A DNA stretch of 64,000 bases from Diaphorobacter ruginosibacter (GTDB lineage Bacteria > Pseudomonadota > Gammaproteobacteria > Burkholderiales > Burkholderiaceae_C). The stretch's first letter is position 1, and the number at the start of each line of letters is the position of its first letter. The notes under the pieces are model-generated. The model was not told where the DNA came from and ran no database searches. It saw only the letters and a program-made list of their open reading frames with translations. Of the stretch, positions 34,592-44,306 are shown piece by piece. The stretch spans positions 2,170,001 through 2,234,000 of the forward strand of contig NZ_CP060714.1 of NCBI RefSeq assembly GCF_014395975.1, in the 5' to 3' direction. The translations under genes and the position numbers were made by a program.

Positions 34592-36340
34592 ATGATTCTG
34601 GTAGACCAAAAGTCCATCGATGAGTTCGTGGCCAAAGGCTGGTGGGGAACGCAGACACTGGGTGACATTTTTCTGGATACTGCGGCGCGCCAGGCGGACA
34701 CGTTTGCGGTGTCCGATCCGCCGAATCGCCCTGAGTTGTTCGGAAGGCAGTCGCAGCGCTGGTCCTGGGGAGAACTGCGCGAGCAGGTGGGTCGCATGAG
34801 TGCGCTGTTCGAGGCGCAGGGACTGCGCAAGGACGATGTGATTGTTGTCCAGCTTCCCAACTGCGTGGAGTTGCATGCCATCTATCTGGCCTGCGCGCTG
34901 ACAGGGGTTGTCGTATCACCCGTTCCCATGCAGTACCGTGCGCATGAGATCGAATACGTGGCCGAAAGCACGCGGGCCAAGGGCGTGATCACCACTCAGC
35001 GCCTGGGCAGGAATCAGGTCGCGCAGGAGATTGCAGGCATGCTGGAGCAACTGCCTTCCGTGAAATGGATCTGGTCGTACACGGATAGCTCCCATCTGCC
35101 GCTGCCAGAGCAGGTCCTGAATCTGGATGCGATGCTTGGCGAGACCTGCGCATGGGATGACGTGCAGATGCGCGCCCACATGAAGCGCATCCGGCTGACC
35201 GCCAACGACGTGCTCACCATCTGCTGGACCTCGGGCACCGAAGCGCGCGCCAAGGGTGTTCCACGCAGCCACAACCAATGGCTGATCGTGGGGGCAGGGG
35301 TCATCGACGCGGGGCAAATGCAACAGGGTGCGCAGATGGTGATTCCGTTCCCGTTCGTGAACATGGCCGGTATCTCAACCAGCCTCATGGCGTGGCTCCT
35401 CACTGCCGGCGGACTGCACCACCATCATCCGTTCGATCTCAAGGTGTTCATCCAGCAACTGGAGGAAAACCAGATCGACTACACGGTGGCAGCCCCAGCC
35501 GTGCTCAGCATGCTGCTCAAGGCCCCCGAACTGCTCGAAGGGGTGAACCTGAGTCGCCTCAAGCGCATTGGATCGGGTGGCGGCCCGCTGGCGCCCTGGC
35601 TGCTGGAACAGTTTGCGCAGCGTTACGGCATCGAAGTCATCAACTACTTTGGTTCCAACGAAGGCGCTGCGCTTTCCTCCACCCCGCAGGACATGCCGGA
35701 TCCGCACCAGCGTGCCAACTATTTCCCCCGTGTCGGCGTGGCTGGTTATGGCTGGAAGGCGGTGCACTCCAACAAGGTGTCCACGCGGTTGGTGGATGTG
35801 GACACCGGCGAGGAAATCCTCGAGCCCGGCAAGGTGGGCGAGTTGCGCTTCAAGGGGCCGATGATCTTCTCCGGCTACTACAACAGCCCCGAGGTCACGG
35901 AGCGCGCGTTCGACGAACAAGGCTACTACCGCAGTGGCGACCTGTTCGAAATCGCGGGTGATCGCCAGCAGTTCTACCGCTTTGCCGGCCGATGCAAGGA
36001 CATCGTGGTGCGGGGCGGCATGAACATTTCATGCGAAGAAGTCGAAAGCCTGCTGCTGTCGCATCCGGACGTGCGGGAGGTCGCCGTCATCGGGTGGCCC
36101 GACGAGGTGCTTGGCGAGAAGGTGTGCGCGGTCGTCGTGCCCAAGGATCCGGCCCGGAATGTGGAATTGGAAGAGCTTGTCACCTATCTGAGGAACATCG
36201 GCAAGGTGGCCGCCTTCAAGCTCCCTGAGCGCATCGAGCTGCTTGGCGAGCTTCCGCGAAACCCTGTCGGCAAGGTACTCAAGCGGGTGCTGCGCCAGCA
36301 GATGCAGGAAAAAGCGGCCTTGCCCAATCCCGTTGATTGA
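34592..36340 (+). CDS. AMP-dependent acyl-CoA synthetase/ligase 1
   Basis: 582 residues. ANL superfamily: the P-loop A3 motif is the variant ICWTSGTEARAKGVPRSHNQ; NYFGSNEGAALSST is the A5 region; GYYRSGDLFEI is A7; GRCKDIVVRGGMNISCEEVE is A8; PRNPVGKVLKRVLR holds the catalytic Lys. It activates a carboxylic acid to its CoA thioester. It is a clear paralogue of the ligase at 47464-49188 (shared MILV start, GWWG, PNR, NYFGSNEGAALS). It follows the oxygenase directly and precedes the alpha/beta hydrolase. Confidence 0.92.
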   Translation: MILVDQKSIDEFVAKGWWGTQTLGDIFLDTAARQADTFAVSDPPNRPELFGRQSQRWSWGELREQVGRMSALFEAQGLRKDDVIVVQLPNCVELHAIYLACALTGVVVSPVPMQYRAHEIEYVAESTRAKGVITTQRLGRNQVAQEIAGMLEQLPSVKWIWSYTDSSHLPLPEQVLNLDAMLGETCAWDDVQMRAHMKRIRLTANDVLTICWTSGTEARAKGVPRSHNQWLIVGAGVIDAGQMQQGAQMVIPFPFVNMAGISTSLMAWLLTAGGLHHHHPFDLKVFIQQLEENQIDYTVAAPAVLSMLLKAPELLEGVNLSRLKRIGSGGGPLAPWLLEQFAQRYGIEVINYFGSNEGAALSSTPQDMPDPHQRANYFPRVGVAGYGWKAVHSNKVSTRLVDVDTGEEILEPGKVGELRFKGPMIFSGYYNSPEVTERAFDEQGYYRSGDLFEIAGDRQQFYRFAGRCKDIVVRGGMNISCEEVESLLLSHPDVREVAVIGWPDEVLGEKVCAVVVPKDPARNVELEELVTYLRNIGKVAAFKLPERIELLGELPRNPVGKVLKRVLRQQMQEKAALPNPVD

Positions 36341-36371
36341 CGCGAGAGCCAACATAAAAGGAGACAAGAAT

Positions 36372-37130
36372 ATGAATGCTGCGACCCAGCAGTTGCAAGA
36401 AGGACAAGCCAGTGCAGCGCCGAAGGCGGTGCTGCTGTTGATTCCCGGAATGCTCAATGGCAATGATATCTGGGATGGCGTGATCGACGTTCTGTCGATG
36501 AAAGCCGGTGATTCGATTCGGGTGGTGATCGGCGACGTGCTGACCCAATCCACCATCGAGGACATGGCGCGCGACGCGTGGAGGTGTCTCGATGGGGTTG
36601 CTCCGGGCACGCCTTTCTATGTTGCGGGCTTCTCCATGGGGGGCTACGTGGCACTGGAAATGCTGGCCAACCAGAAGCACCCGATTCGCGAGGCCTGGCT
36701 GCTCTCCACGTCGGCACTGCCTGAGAGCCACGCCAGTGCGCCCATGCGCGAGAAGGCCATCACCAGCTTTGAAAGCGATTTCGAGAAGACCATCCAGAAC
36801 ACGGCCCGTTGGGGAACTTTCGAAAAGACGGCCGAGCAACTGCAGCCGGTCGTGCAATCCATGCGCAAGCTGGGCGCCGCCACGGCCATTCGCCAGACGA
36901 GGGCCATCATGAAGCGCTCCGATCATCGCGACCGGCTTCGTGGCCTGGATATTCCCGTTCACATCATCTGCGGCAAGGAGGACAGGATCACTCCCATGGC
37001 GTTGTCGCAGGAGCTTGCACGGACCATTCCCTCGGCGCAATTGCAGGTGATTGAACGCACGGGGCACATGCTGCCTTTTGAGCAGCCTGCTCTTCTGGCG
37101 GAGTCCATGGGCGCACGCATCGTTGGCTGA
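36372..37130 (+). CDS. Alpha/beta hydrolase
   Basis: 252 residues from ATG 36372 (GGAGACAAG upstream). Nucleophile elbow GFSMGG (Ser88), acid in CGKEDRITPMA, and His in ERTGHMLPFEQP complete the triad. LLLIPGMLNGNDIW provides the oxyanion-hole loop. It is probably an esterase, C-C hydrolase or thioesterase in the pathway; the substrate cannot be inferred. Confidence 0.88.
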   Translation: MNAATQQLQEGQASAAPKAVLLLIPGMLNGNDIWDGVIDVLSMKAGDSIRVVIGDVLTQSTIEDMARDAWRCLDGVAPGTPFYVAGFSMGGYVALEMLANQKHPIREAWLLSTSALPESHASAPMREKAITSFESDFEKTIQNTARWGTFEKTAEQLQPVVQSMRKLGAATAIRQTRAIMKRSDHRDRLRGLDIPVHIICGKEDRITPMALSQELARTIPSAQLQVIERTGHMLPFEQPALLAESMGARIVG

Positions 37131-37148
37131 ACTCGGAGCATTCAAGAA

Positions 37149-38147
37149 ATGAATTTCAAATCACGCCGAAATGTGGTGCTGGTTGCCATTGCCGTGCTTG
37201 GTGGATGTACGGTCAGTGGCGCTGCCATGGCCGCAGGCGACAGCTTTCCTGCACGTCCGGTCCATGTCTATGTACCGTTTGCTGCCGGCAATACGCTGGA
37301 CAATGCATTGCGCCAGGTGGCTGAAGAGTTCCGCAAGAACACGGGACAGCCCATGATCATCGAGAACAAGCCCGGTGGCGCAGGCATCATTGCCGCGCAG
37401 ACCGTGGCACGTGCTCCGGGCGATGGCTACAGCCTGCTGTTGGTGAACACCAGCATGCTGTCCATCAATCCCTATACGTTCAAGAAGAAGTTGCCCTACG
37501 ATGCAGAGAAGAGCTTCAAGCCAGTCACCGGCTTCCTGAGCTCCACGCTGGTGCTGGCGGCCAATAAGACGGTTCCCGCGACCAATGTGGAGGAGTTTGC
37601 GCGCTGGTCCAGGACGCAGAAGACGCCTGTGACCTATGCCTCCTTCACGGCCGGTAACTCCTCGCATTTTGCCGGAGTCATTCTCAACGACAAGCTGGCT
37701 CTGAATCTTGTGCATGTGCCTTTCAACGGTACGCCACCTGCCGTGCAGAACCTGCTCGGCGAGCAGGTCAACGCAGCCTTCCTGCCGCTGATCGCGGTGA
37801 AGCAGCAGGTGGAGGCTGGCAAGATCAAGGTGCTGGGGGTCAGCAGCGTCAAGCGCTCCGAGCTTCTTCCCCAAGTGCCCACGTTCGCGGAGCAGGGGCT
37901 TCCCGAACTGAACATCGATATCTGGTCCGGGCTTGCCGCACCAGCCTCCACGCCCGACGCGGTGGTCCATCGCCTGAACGAGGAAATCAACAAGATTCTG
38001 CGTTCGCCCGACATCCGCGCCAAATGGCGTGACATGGATTTCGAGCCCATTCCCATGTCCTCCAAGGACTTCGCCACTTTCACGCGCAATGAAAACATGC
38101 GCTGGAAGCAGGTTGTCGAAGTCTCCGGATTCAAGATCGAAGATTAG
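37149..38147 (+). CDS. Bug family (TctC-like) periplasmic solute-binding protein 1
   Basis: 332 residues. The signal region VVLVAIAVLGGC could be a lipobox (Cys20) or be cleaved after AAMAA. The family signature begins FPARPVHVYVPFAAGNTLDN, followed by IENKPGGAGIIAAQTVA. Bug proteins bind carboxylates or aromatic acids for tripartite tricarboxylate transporters. No tctA or tctB is present, so it may work with distant membrane components or as a sensor. Confidence 0.92.
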   Translation: MNFKSRRNVVLVAIAVLGGCTVSGAAMAAGDSFPARPVHVYVPFAAGNTLDNALRQVAEEFRKNTGQPMIIENKPGGAGIIAAQTVARAPGDGYSLLLVNTSMLSINPYTFKKKLPYDAEKSFKPVTGFLSSTLVLAANKTVPATNVEEFARWSRTQKTPVTYASFTAGNSSHFAGVILNDKLALNLVHVPFNGTPPAVQNLLGEQVNAAFLPLIAVKQQVEAGKIKVLGVSSVKRSELLPQVPTFAEQGLPELNIDIWSGLAAPASTPDAVVHRLNEEINKILRSPDIRAKWRDMDFEPIPMSSKDFATFTRNENMRWKQVVEVSGFKIED

Positions 38148-38161
38148 AAATGAGAGACGGT

Positions 38162-39172
38162 ATGTACAAAGACCATTCCATTGACGGAGCGGCATCGGCT
38201 GCTTTGCACAAGCCCAGCCTGGCGCGCAAGCTCAATCTGCGCGTTCCTGTGGTGTCCGCTCCCATGTTTCTGGTCTCGGGCCCGGAGCTCGTGGTGGCCG
38301 CATGCAAGGCCGGCATCGTCGGTGCGTTTCCGACACCCAATGCACGCCCCATCGACGTGCTCGATGATTGGATGAAGAGCATAACGGAGCAGCTGCAGCG
38401 CGCCCGGGATGAGCAGGACCCCCGCACCATTGGAGCCTGGTGCGCCAACGTGGTGACCCACTCATCGAACACGCGTCTTCAGGACGACCTGAAACTGATT
38501 GCCAAGTACAAGCCGCCCGTCGTGGTCACGGCCCTTGGCAGTCCCAAGCCCGTGATGGAGACCGTGCACGGCTACGGCGGCCTGGTGATTGCCGATGTGA
38601 TCAGCCTGCGCCTGGCCGAAAAGGCAGCGGCGGCAGGCGTCGATGGGCTGGCATGCATCTGTGCGGGTGCAGGTGGCCATACGGGGCATCTGTCACCGTT
38701 CGCATTCGTGAGTGCAGTGCGGGAGATCTTCGACGGCTACGTCGTCGTGGGTGGCGGCATCAGCGATGGCCGGGGCGTGGCCGGCGCGATCGCGTGCGGT
38801 GCAGACCTGGTTTATATGGGAACGCGCTTCATCCCAACGCAGGAAAGCATGGCCGAGCAGGCATATAAGGACATGCTGGTTGCCGCGAGCTCGGAAGATC
38901 TGCTGGTCAGCGCGGGAATCACGGGCAGCAACGCAAGCTGGCTCAAGCCATCGCTGCGTGCCAATGGCATCGATCCGGACAACATGCCGGATGCACCGGA
39001 GCGCTCCTATGACAGCAATCGTTCGCTGGGGGCGCGCAAGTGGAAGGATGTGTGGGCGGCTGGACAGGGCGTGGGAGCCGTGAAGGCGGTCGAACGCGTG
39101 TCCGACGTGGTCGATCGGCTTGAGCAGGAATGGCTTGCTGCCCGCTCGCGGTTCACAAGCTACGCGGTCTGA
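38162..39172 (+). CDS. Nitronate monooxygenase-type FMN oxidoreductase 1
   Basis: 336 residues from ATG 38162 (an in-frame ATG at 38150 is possible). 2-nitropropane dioxygenase/NMO-fold TIM barrel: VVSAPMFLVSGPELVVAACK, GIVGAFPTPNARP, ICAGAGGHTGHLSPFAF and VVVGGGISDGRGVAGAIACG (phosphate-binding loops), MGTRFIPTQES. Members oxidise nitronates or act as flavin oxidoreductases on enolisable substrates. It is highly similar to the protein at 56581-57546; both sit beside carotenoid oxygenases, which implies a shared pathway role not yet assigned. Confidence 0.88.
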   Translation: MYKDHSIDGAASAALHKPSLARKLNLRVPVVSAPMFLVSGPELVVAACKAGIVGAFPTPNARPIDVLDDWMKSITEQLQRARDEQDPRTIGAWCANVVTHSSNTRLQDDLKLIAKYKPPVVVTALGSPKPVMETVHGYGGLVIADVISLRLAEKAAAAGVDGLACICAGAGGHTGHLSPFAFVSAVREIFDGYVVVGGGISDGRGVAGAIACGADLVYMGTRFIPTQESMAEQAYKDMLVAASSEDLLVSAGITGSNASWLKPSLRANGIDPDNMPDAPERSYDSNRSLGARKWKDVWAAGQGVGAVKAVERVSDVVDRLEQEWLAARSRFTSYAV

Positions 39173-39197
39173 ATTCTCACGAGCTGGTACAACATTC

Positions 39198-40667
39198 ATG
39201 CACACAGAAATCGTCGGGCGTGTCGAGCCCACCATCACGCATTGGGACCATCCGTTCATGCATGGCCCATTTGCCCCGAACTATGTGGAATGCACCGCCA
39301 CGGACCTAGAGGTGATAGGCGAGATTCCCCGACGCCTGAACGGAGTCTATCTTCGCAACACGCAGAACCCCGTGCATGAGCCTCTAGGCGTGCACCATGC
39401 ATTCGACGGGGATGGCATGCTCCACCAGCTGAGCTTCAGGAACGGCAAGGTGGAATACCGCAACCGCTTTCTTCGCACCAAGGGATTTACGGAGGAGCAG
39501 CAAGCGGGCCATGCACTTTATGCGGGGCTGATCGACAACCCGAGAATCGCGCAGCGCGAAGGCTGGGGCGCACGCGGCGGCTTGAAGGACACGTCAGCTA
39601 CCGACGTCATCGTGCATGCGGGTTCGGCGCTGACTACGTTCTACCAATGCGGTGAGCCCTATCGCTTCGATGCGCGCACGCTGGAACCGTTGGGCGTCTC
39701 CGAGTGGGGCGCGAAGGTGCTCAAGGACAACGGCATTTCCGCACACCCCAAGGTATGCCCCAGGACCGGTGACCTGCTGTTCTTCAACTACAGCAAGAAT
39801 GCCCCCTACATGTACTACGGCGAGGTCGACTCCCGTGACAGGCTGGTGCACTACGTCCCCGTGCCGTTGCCAGGACCGCGCTTGCCGCACGACATGATGT
39901 TCACCGAGAACTACGCGATCCTGGACGACTTCCCGCTGCACTGGGACGAGTCGCTGCTTTCACAGGGCAAGCACAAGCTGACCTTCTACGAGGACAAACC
40001 CAGCCGCTTTGCCATCGTGCCGCGCCGCCACGCAGCGCAGGCCGGTGTGAAGTGGTTTGAAGCCAGCCCTACCTATGTGCTGCACTGGCTCAACGCCTGG
40101 GAGGAGGGTGAAGAGGTCGTGCTGCACGGTTATCACCAGAAGCACCCCATGCCCAAGCTGGGGTATGACAACACGGGGGCGACCCTGGGGCCCGACCGCT
40201 ACGGTCCCACGCTCTACGAATGGCGTTTCAATCTGCGAACGGGCGAGGTCAAGGAGCGACGCCTTTTTGACCAGCACCTGGAGTTCGGAATGATCAATGC
40301 GAGCTACTGGGGAAAACCGTATCGGTATGCCTACAGCATGATTGCCCACCCACGGCACTTTCTCTTCGATGGCATCCAGCGCTTCGACCACACCACCGGC
40401 CAGACGCAGGAATACCGTTTTGGAGAAGGCCGCTTCGGAAGCGAATCCCCGATGGCACCGGCATTCGATGCGAAGGCAGAAGACGATGGCTATGTGGTGA
40501 GCTTCGTCACCGACATGAATACCGATCGCTCCGAGTGCATCGTGCTCGATGCCCGGGACATATCCAAAGGTCCTGTAGCGCGCATCATGCTTCCGCACCG
40601 CATCAGCAGTGGAACGCATGCCTGCTGGGCCGATGCGTCGGAGCTGCGTGGCGAACAGGCAACCTGA
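39198..40667 (+). CDS. Carotenoid oxygenase / lignostilbene dioxygenase family protein 2
   Basis: 489 residues from ATG 39198; the frame begins at 39120 inside the previous gene. Iron ligands by position: His183 (GISAHPKVCPRTG), His231 (LPHDMMFTENY), His296 (VLHWLNAWEEG) and His474 (SSGTHACW). N-terminal VYLRNTQNPVHEPLG and FDGDGMLHQLSF mark the family. It shares NTQNPV and the GTH C-terminal motif with copy 3, so these two form one subgroup. It lies between NMO 1 and the frameshifted thiolase. Confidence 0.92.
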   Translation: MHTEIVGRVEPTITHWDHPFMHGPFAPNYVECTATDLEVIGEIPRRLNGVYLRNTQNPVHEPLGVHHAFDGDGMLHQLSFRNGKVEYRNRFLRTKGFTEEQQAGHALYAGLIDNPRIAQREGWGARGGLKDTSATDVIVHAGSALTTFYQCGEPYRFDARTLEPLGVSEWGAKVLKDNGISAHPKVCPRTGDLLFFNYSKNAPYMYYGEVDSRDRLVHYVPVPLPGPRLPHDMMFTENYAILDDFPLHWDESLLSQGKHKLTFYEDKPSRFAIVPRRHAAQAGVKWFEASPTYVLHWLNAWEEGEEVVLHGYHQKHPMPKLGYDNTGATLGPDRYGPTLYEWRFNLRTGEVKERRLFDQHLEFGMINASYWGKPYRYAYSMIAHPRHFLFDGIQRFDHTTGQTQEYRFGEGRFGSESPMAPAFDAKAEDDGYVVSFVTDMNTDRSECIVLDARDISKGPVARIMLPHRISSGTHACWADASELRGEQAT

Positions 40668-40697
40668 CACGTTATGAATGACAAGGAGACTCAAGGA

Positions 40698-41938
40698 ATG
40701 ACACAAGCAACCTATGTACTCGGCGGCTACCAGACCGACTTTGCCAAGGCGTGGTCGCGCCAAGGGCAGGACCTCTCGGACATGGTCCGTGAGGTGGTGA
40801 ATGGGGCACTTGCCGCCAGCAGGGTGTCTGCATCAGAGATCGAAAGCATCCATGTCGGCAATGCCTTTGGCGAGCTGCAGCGTCAGCAGGCGCATCTGGG
40901 CTCGATGGTGGCGCAGGTGGTGCCCGAGCTCAATGGCGTGGCCGCGATGCGCCACGAAGGCGCATGCGCCTCGTCGTCACTCGGCATCCTGAGCGCAATG
41001 GCAGAGATCGAGTCGGGCCGCTATGACTGCGTACTGGCCCTGGGTGTGGAGGAGTTCAAGAATACTTCGGGGCATGAGGCCTCGCGCAACCAGAATGCCG
41101 CGTCGTGGCAGGGGCACGAGGACATCGAGTGCCAGTTCATGTGGCCTGCAGCCTTTGGGGCCGTCGCCGCGGAATATGACAGGCGCTATGGCCTCGATCG
41201 CAAATACCTTAACCGCATTGCCGAGCTGAACTACGGCCATGCAAGACAGAACCCGTTGGCACAGACCCGCAATTGGCAGTTCAACGAGTTGAGCTTCACC
41301 GACGATGATGAGGCCAACCCACTCATTGAACCCGGCACGCGCAGGCAGGACTGTGGCCAGGTGACCGATGGCGCCGCTGCAGTGGTCCTTGCATCCGAAA
41401 GATTCGCGCGTGAATATGCCCGGCGCCATGGCATGAAGCTCGAGGACCTTCCGCGCATCACCGGTTGGGGCCATCGCAACTCGGTCCTGAAGCTCAAGGA
41501 CAAGTTCGAACTGAGCAAGGACTCGAAGTACGTTTTTCCGCACGTCCGCCAGACCATCGAGGACGCATGGCGTCGTGCAGGCATTTCGGGAACCCAGGAT
41601 CTCGATGGCATCGAAACACATGACTGCTTCACTACGACCGAGTACGTCGCGATCGACCATTTCGGGCTGACCCCCCGGGGCAAAGCTGGCAGGCGGTTGA
41701 GGACGGCAGCATCGAGCGCGATGGACGCTGCCCGGTCAACATGAGCGGAGGTCTGATCGGTTGCGGCCACCCGGTGGGCGCAACTGGGGTTCGCATGGTG
41801 CTGGACTGCGCGCGACAGGTCACAGGAATGGCCGGTGCCATGCAGATCCCGGACGCGCGTCGCATGCAGACGCTCAATATCGGAGGATCCTTCGGAACGG
41901 TGGTGAGCTTTGTGGTCGAACAGGGCAAGGCGGTCTGA
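40698..41938 (+). pseudogene. Thiolase (acetyl-CoA acetyltransferase type), frameshifted
   Basis: Starts at ATG 40698 with AAGGAG upstream. The first frame carries active-site Cys90 (EGACASSSLG) and the THDCFTTTEY motif, but after HFGLTP it runs into unrelated codons and stops at 41744. The homologous sequence continues in another frame (PGQSWQAVEDGSIERDG, then NMSGGLIGCGHPVGATG) to 41938, where the catalytic GHP motif lies. A single missing C in the run CCCCCCGGGG (41671-41680) restores the frame. Either the gene is broken, the sequence has a homopolymer error, or expression depends on slippage. Confidence 0.88.
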
Positions 41939-41939
41939 T

Positions 41940-42746
41940 ATGGGCGCGACGTCATCCACTGAATCGCGGCCAGGGGCAGACTCCAAGCTCGTCAATGAAT
42001 CGTTGCACGACGGCATTTTCCACATCGAACTCAATCGTCCCGAGGCTGGCAACACAGCGAACAAGGCATTGGCCGATCAACTGCGAACCGCGGTGCTGAA
42101 CGCCAGTTCGACTTCAGGAGTACGCGCATTGCTCGTCAGCGCTGCGGGGCGCAACTTCATGGCAGGGGGCGACCTGTCGGCGCTGCGCGGAGATCACAAT
42201 GCAACGCTGGATCTGGTTCGCACCGTCAACGACACCATCGTGGCGCTGTCGGAATGCACCGTTCCGATCATCTGTGCGGTGCAAGGCATGGTCGCGGGTG
42301 GAGGCCTCGGCCTCGCATTGTCATCCGACATCCTGATCGCCGAAGAGGGCGCGCGTTTCACCGTCGGGAGCCCGACCATCGGCCTGTCGCCAGATGCCGG
42401 CACCAGTTGGCAACTGGCACGTTGGGTGGGGCAACGCAAGGCGCTGGAAATGAGCTTGCTATGCACGATGGTCGATGTGCAGGGCGCATTGGCCTGCGGC
42501 CTCATCAACGAGATTGCACCGAAGGGCTCGCTGATGGAGGTGGCTCGCTCCCGTGCCACGCAATTGGCCAGCGGCGCATCCCTGGCGCTGCGGCACACCA
42601 GGCAGCTGCTACGTGCCGCGGCAGGAAACACGCTCGTCGCTCAGATTGCGCAAGAGGGTGAGGCTTTTGTGCAATGCATGCAAAGCCCGGACTTCAGCGA
42701 AGGACTGGCGGCCATGATGGAGAAGCGCAAGCCGCGCTTCTCGTAA
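41940..42746 (+). CDS. Enoyl-CoA hydratase/isomerase family protein
   Basis: 268 residues from ATG 41940, one base after the thiolase stop. Crotonase fold: IELNRPEAGNTANKAL, the oxyanion-hole segments AAGRNFMAGGDLSAL and AVQGMVAGGGLGLALSSDI, and FTVGSPTIGLSPDAGTSW. It would hydrate or isomerise an enoyl-CoA made from the pathway acid. It is the last gene of the first plus-strand operon. Confidence 0.92.
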   Translation: MGATSSTESRPGADSKLVNESLHDGIFHIELNRPEAGNTANKALADQLRTAVLNASSTSGVRALLVSAAGRNFMAGGDLSALRGDHNATLDLVRTVNDTIVALSECTVPIICAVQGMVAGGGLGLALSSDILIAEEGARFTVGSPTIGLSPDAGTSWQLARWVGQRKALEMSLLCTMVDVQGALACGLINEIAPKGSLMEVARSRATQLASGASLALRHTRQLLRAAAGNTLVAQIAQEGEAFVQCMQSPDFSEGLAAMMEKRKPRFS

Positions 42747-42766
42747 GCTGTTGTCGAGGGGAACAA

Positions 42767-42800
42767 TGCGCGGCCTGCCTGACGGCATCCGCGCATTTCG
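42767..42800. terminator. Hairpin between the enoyl-CoA hydratase and convergent SDR gene
   Basis: ATGCGCGG pairs perfectly with CCGCGCAT around a 15-base loop and is followed by TTTC. The short T tract makes it a moderate candidate. Confidence 0.45.
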
Positions 42801-42807
42801 CATGGCA

Positions 42808-43764
42808 TCAGGCCATCCTGGCTGCTGCAATGGTGTCGAGGTGATTCACGACATCGTGCGCCGAGACTCCAGGGTTGGGCGTGTGGGCGTAGATATGCGT
42901 GGTGCGCTCCTTGCGATCGAACCATATGGCTTCACTGCGCTTCTGGTCCGGCCGCTCGCGCGCAAGATAGACGATGGTATCCGCACCTTTGTCGTGATCG
43001 CGAAGGACCGACTTGAGGATCGCCACGAAGCGGGGCATCGATCGGTTCACGCTTGCGGTATCCACCCACCCCGGATGCATGGCGTAGAACCTCTGCTGCG
43101 GATACACGGCTTTCTCTTTCCAGAAACCCATGGTCATGCACTGCGCGCGCTTGGCAAGGCCATAGGCGCGAGGGCCGGCGTAACGCGCGGGATCGGTGAT
43201 GTTCAGGTCATCGATCACCATCTTGTGGTTGTACATGCCGCCGGACGCCACTTCGATCACGGTGGCGTTGTCCTTGAGTATGCGGGTCTCAAGAAGGCCC
43301 TTCACCAGGATGTGATGGCTGAGAATGTTGGTCACGAACGAGGTTTCCATCTCCTCATCCGTCAGGATCATCTGGTGCTTCTGGATCCCGACATTGTTGA
43401 CCAGGACGTCAAACGAATGGCCACCGACCTTGATGTCTTCCAGCAGGCGATGCACGTCGCGCGTTCTGGAGAAGTCTGCAGTCAGCCAGGTGATGGGGAT
43501 GGGCGACTTGACGCTCTGTGCAAACGCTTCGAGTTTCTTCGCATCGCGCGCTACGCAGATCACGCGCGCACCGGCTTCCGCTGCCTGTCTGGCAGCGCTG
43601 GCGCCGATGCCCTCAGAGCCGCCGGTGACCAGCCAGGTCTGCCCGTTGAACTGATTGGGCCGATTGCGCCAGAAGATGCTGCGCAGGTTGTAGCCGATGG
43701 CGCTGTAGCTTGGCGTGAAGCGCACATAGAACTTGATGAGTTTGGAGAGAGGAACTTTTGCCAT
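42808..43764 (-). CDS. Short-chain dehydrogenase/reductase
   Basis: 318 residues, long for a classical SDR because of a ~40-residue basic/aromatic N-terminal extension. Cofactor motif TGGSEGIG (47-54), then VNNVG and the active site with VASGGMYN and YGLAK. It resembles retinol-dehydrogenase/DHRS-like SDRs that act on hydrophobic alcohols or ketones. It forms a minus-strand pair with the SnoaL/LEH-like gene. Confidence 0.85.
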   Translation of the reverse strand: MAKVPLSKLIKFYVRFTPSYSAIGYNLRSIFWRNRPNQFNGQTWLVTGGSEGIGASAARQAAEAGARVICVARDAKKLEAFAQSVKSPIPITWLTADFSRTRDVHRLLEDIKVGGHSFDVLVNNVGIQKHQMILTDEEMETSFVTNILSHHILVKGLLETRILKDNATVIEVASGGMYNHKMVIDDLNITDPARYAGPRAYGLAKRAQCMTMGFWKEKAVYPQQRFYAMHPGWVDTASVNRSMPRFVAILKSVLRDHDKGADTIVYLARERPDQKRSEAIWFDRKERTTHIYAHTPNPGVSAHDVVNHLDTIAAARMA

Positions 43765-43794
43765 TGTCTGCGTCGAGGTCTGGAAGGTTTCAGT

Positions 43795-44196
43795 TCAGCC
43801 GTGCGCTGGCTCCTGGATGGCGGCGAGCAAGGTCGCGCGGTCGTAGTACTCGCGCCAGTAAGAGATCTTCTCGCCAGAGAACTCGAGAATGCCAACCGTG
43901 GGAATGAAGCGAGAGATGCCGTTCAGAATGATCTCGTCATTGCGCTCCACGAACAGCACACCGCCGGCAACGCCAATGGAGCGGATATGCAGGGTCACGC
44001 TTTTGTTGGGCTTTTCGGTCTTGCGGATGCGTTCGTAGAAATTCTCGCGCCCCTTGCAGGGCTCCAGCATGACGGAATGAAGAATTCCGTCCTCCGCCAT
44101 CAGATCGGCGCACTGGCGCCAGTCCTTGCGTTCCCAGCCTTCCTTCATGGCCATGAAGGTCTGGATTTTCAATTCGTCGATTGAGGTCGTTGCCAT
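43795..44196 (-). CDS. SnoaL-like / limonene-1,2-epoxide hydrolase family protein
   Basis: 133 residues from ATG 44196. NTF2-like cone fold with MAEDGILHSVMLEPCKGREN, SRFIPTVGILEFSGEKI and the terminal WREYYD, the pattern of limonene-epoxide-hydrolase-like proteins whose Asp/Arg pair opens epoxides. Other SnoaL-fold roles (isomerase, cyclase) remain possible. Its partner SDR lies 30 bases downstream. Confidence 0.7.
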   Translation of the reverse strand: MATTSIDELKIQTFMAMKEGWERKDWRQCADLMAEDGILHSVMLEPCKGRENFYERIRKTEKPNKSVTLHIRSIGVAGGVLFVERNDEIILNGISRFIPTVGILEFSGEKISYWREYYDRATLLAAIQEPAHG

Positions 44197-44306
44197 GGGT
44201 TGTCTTTCTTGCTGTGTTGGTGCGCCGGGATGTGACACAAGTGGTGCGCAAACCCATTACATTCCGATAGTTCATAACATTCAAACCGAAGTGATCAGGT
44301 TTCCCA

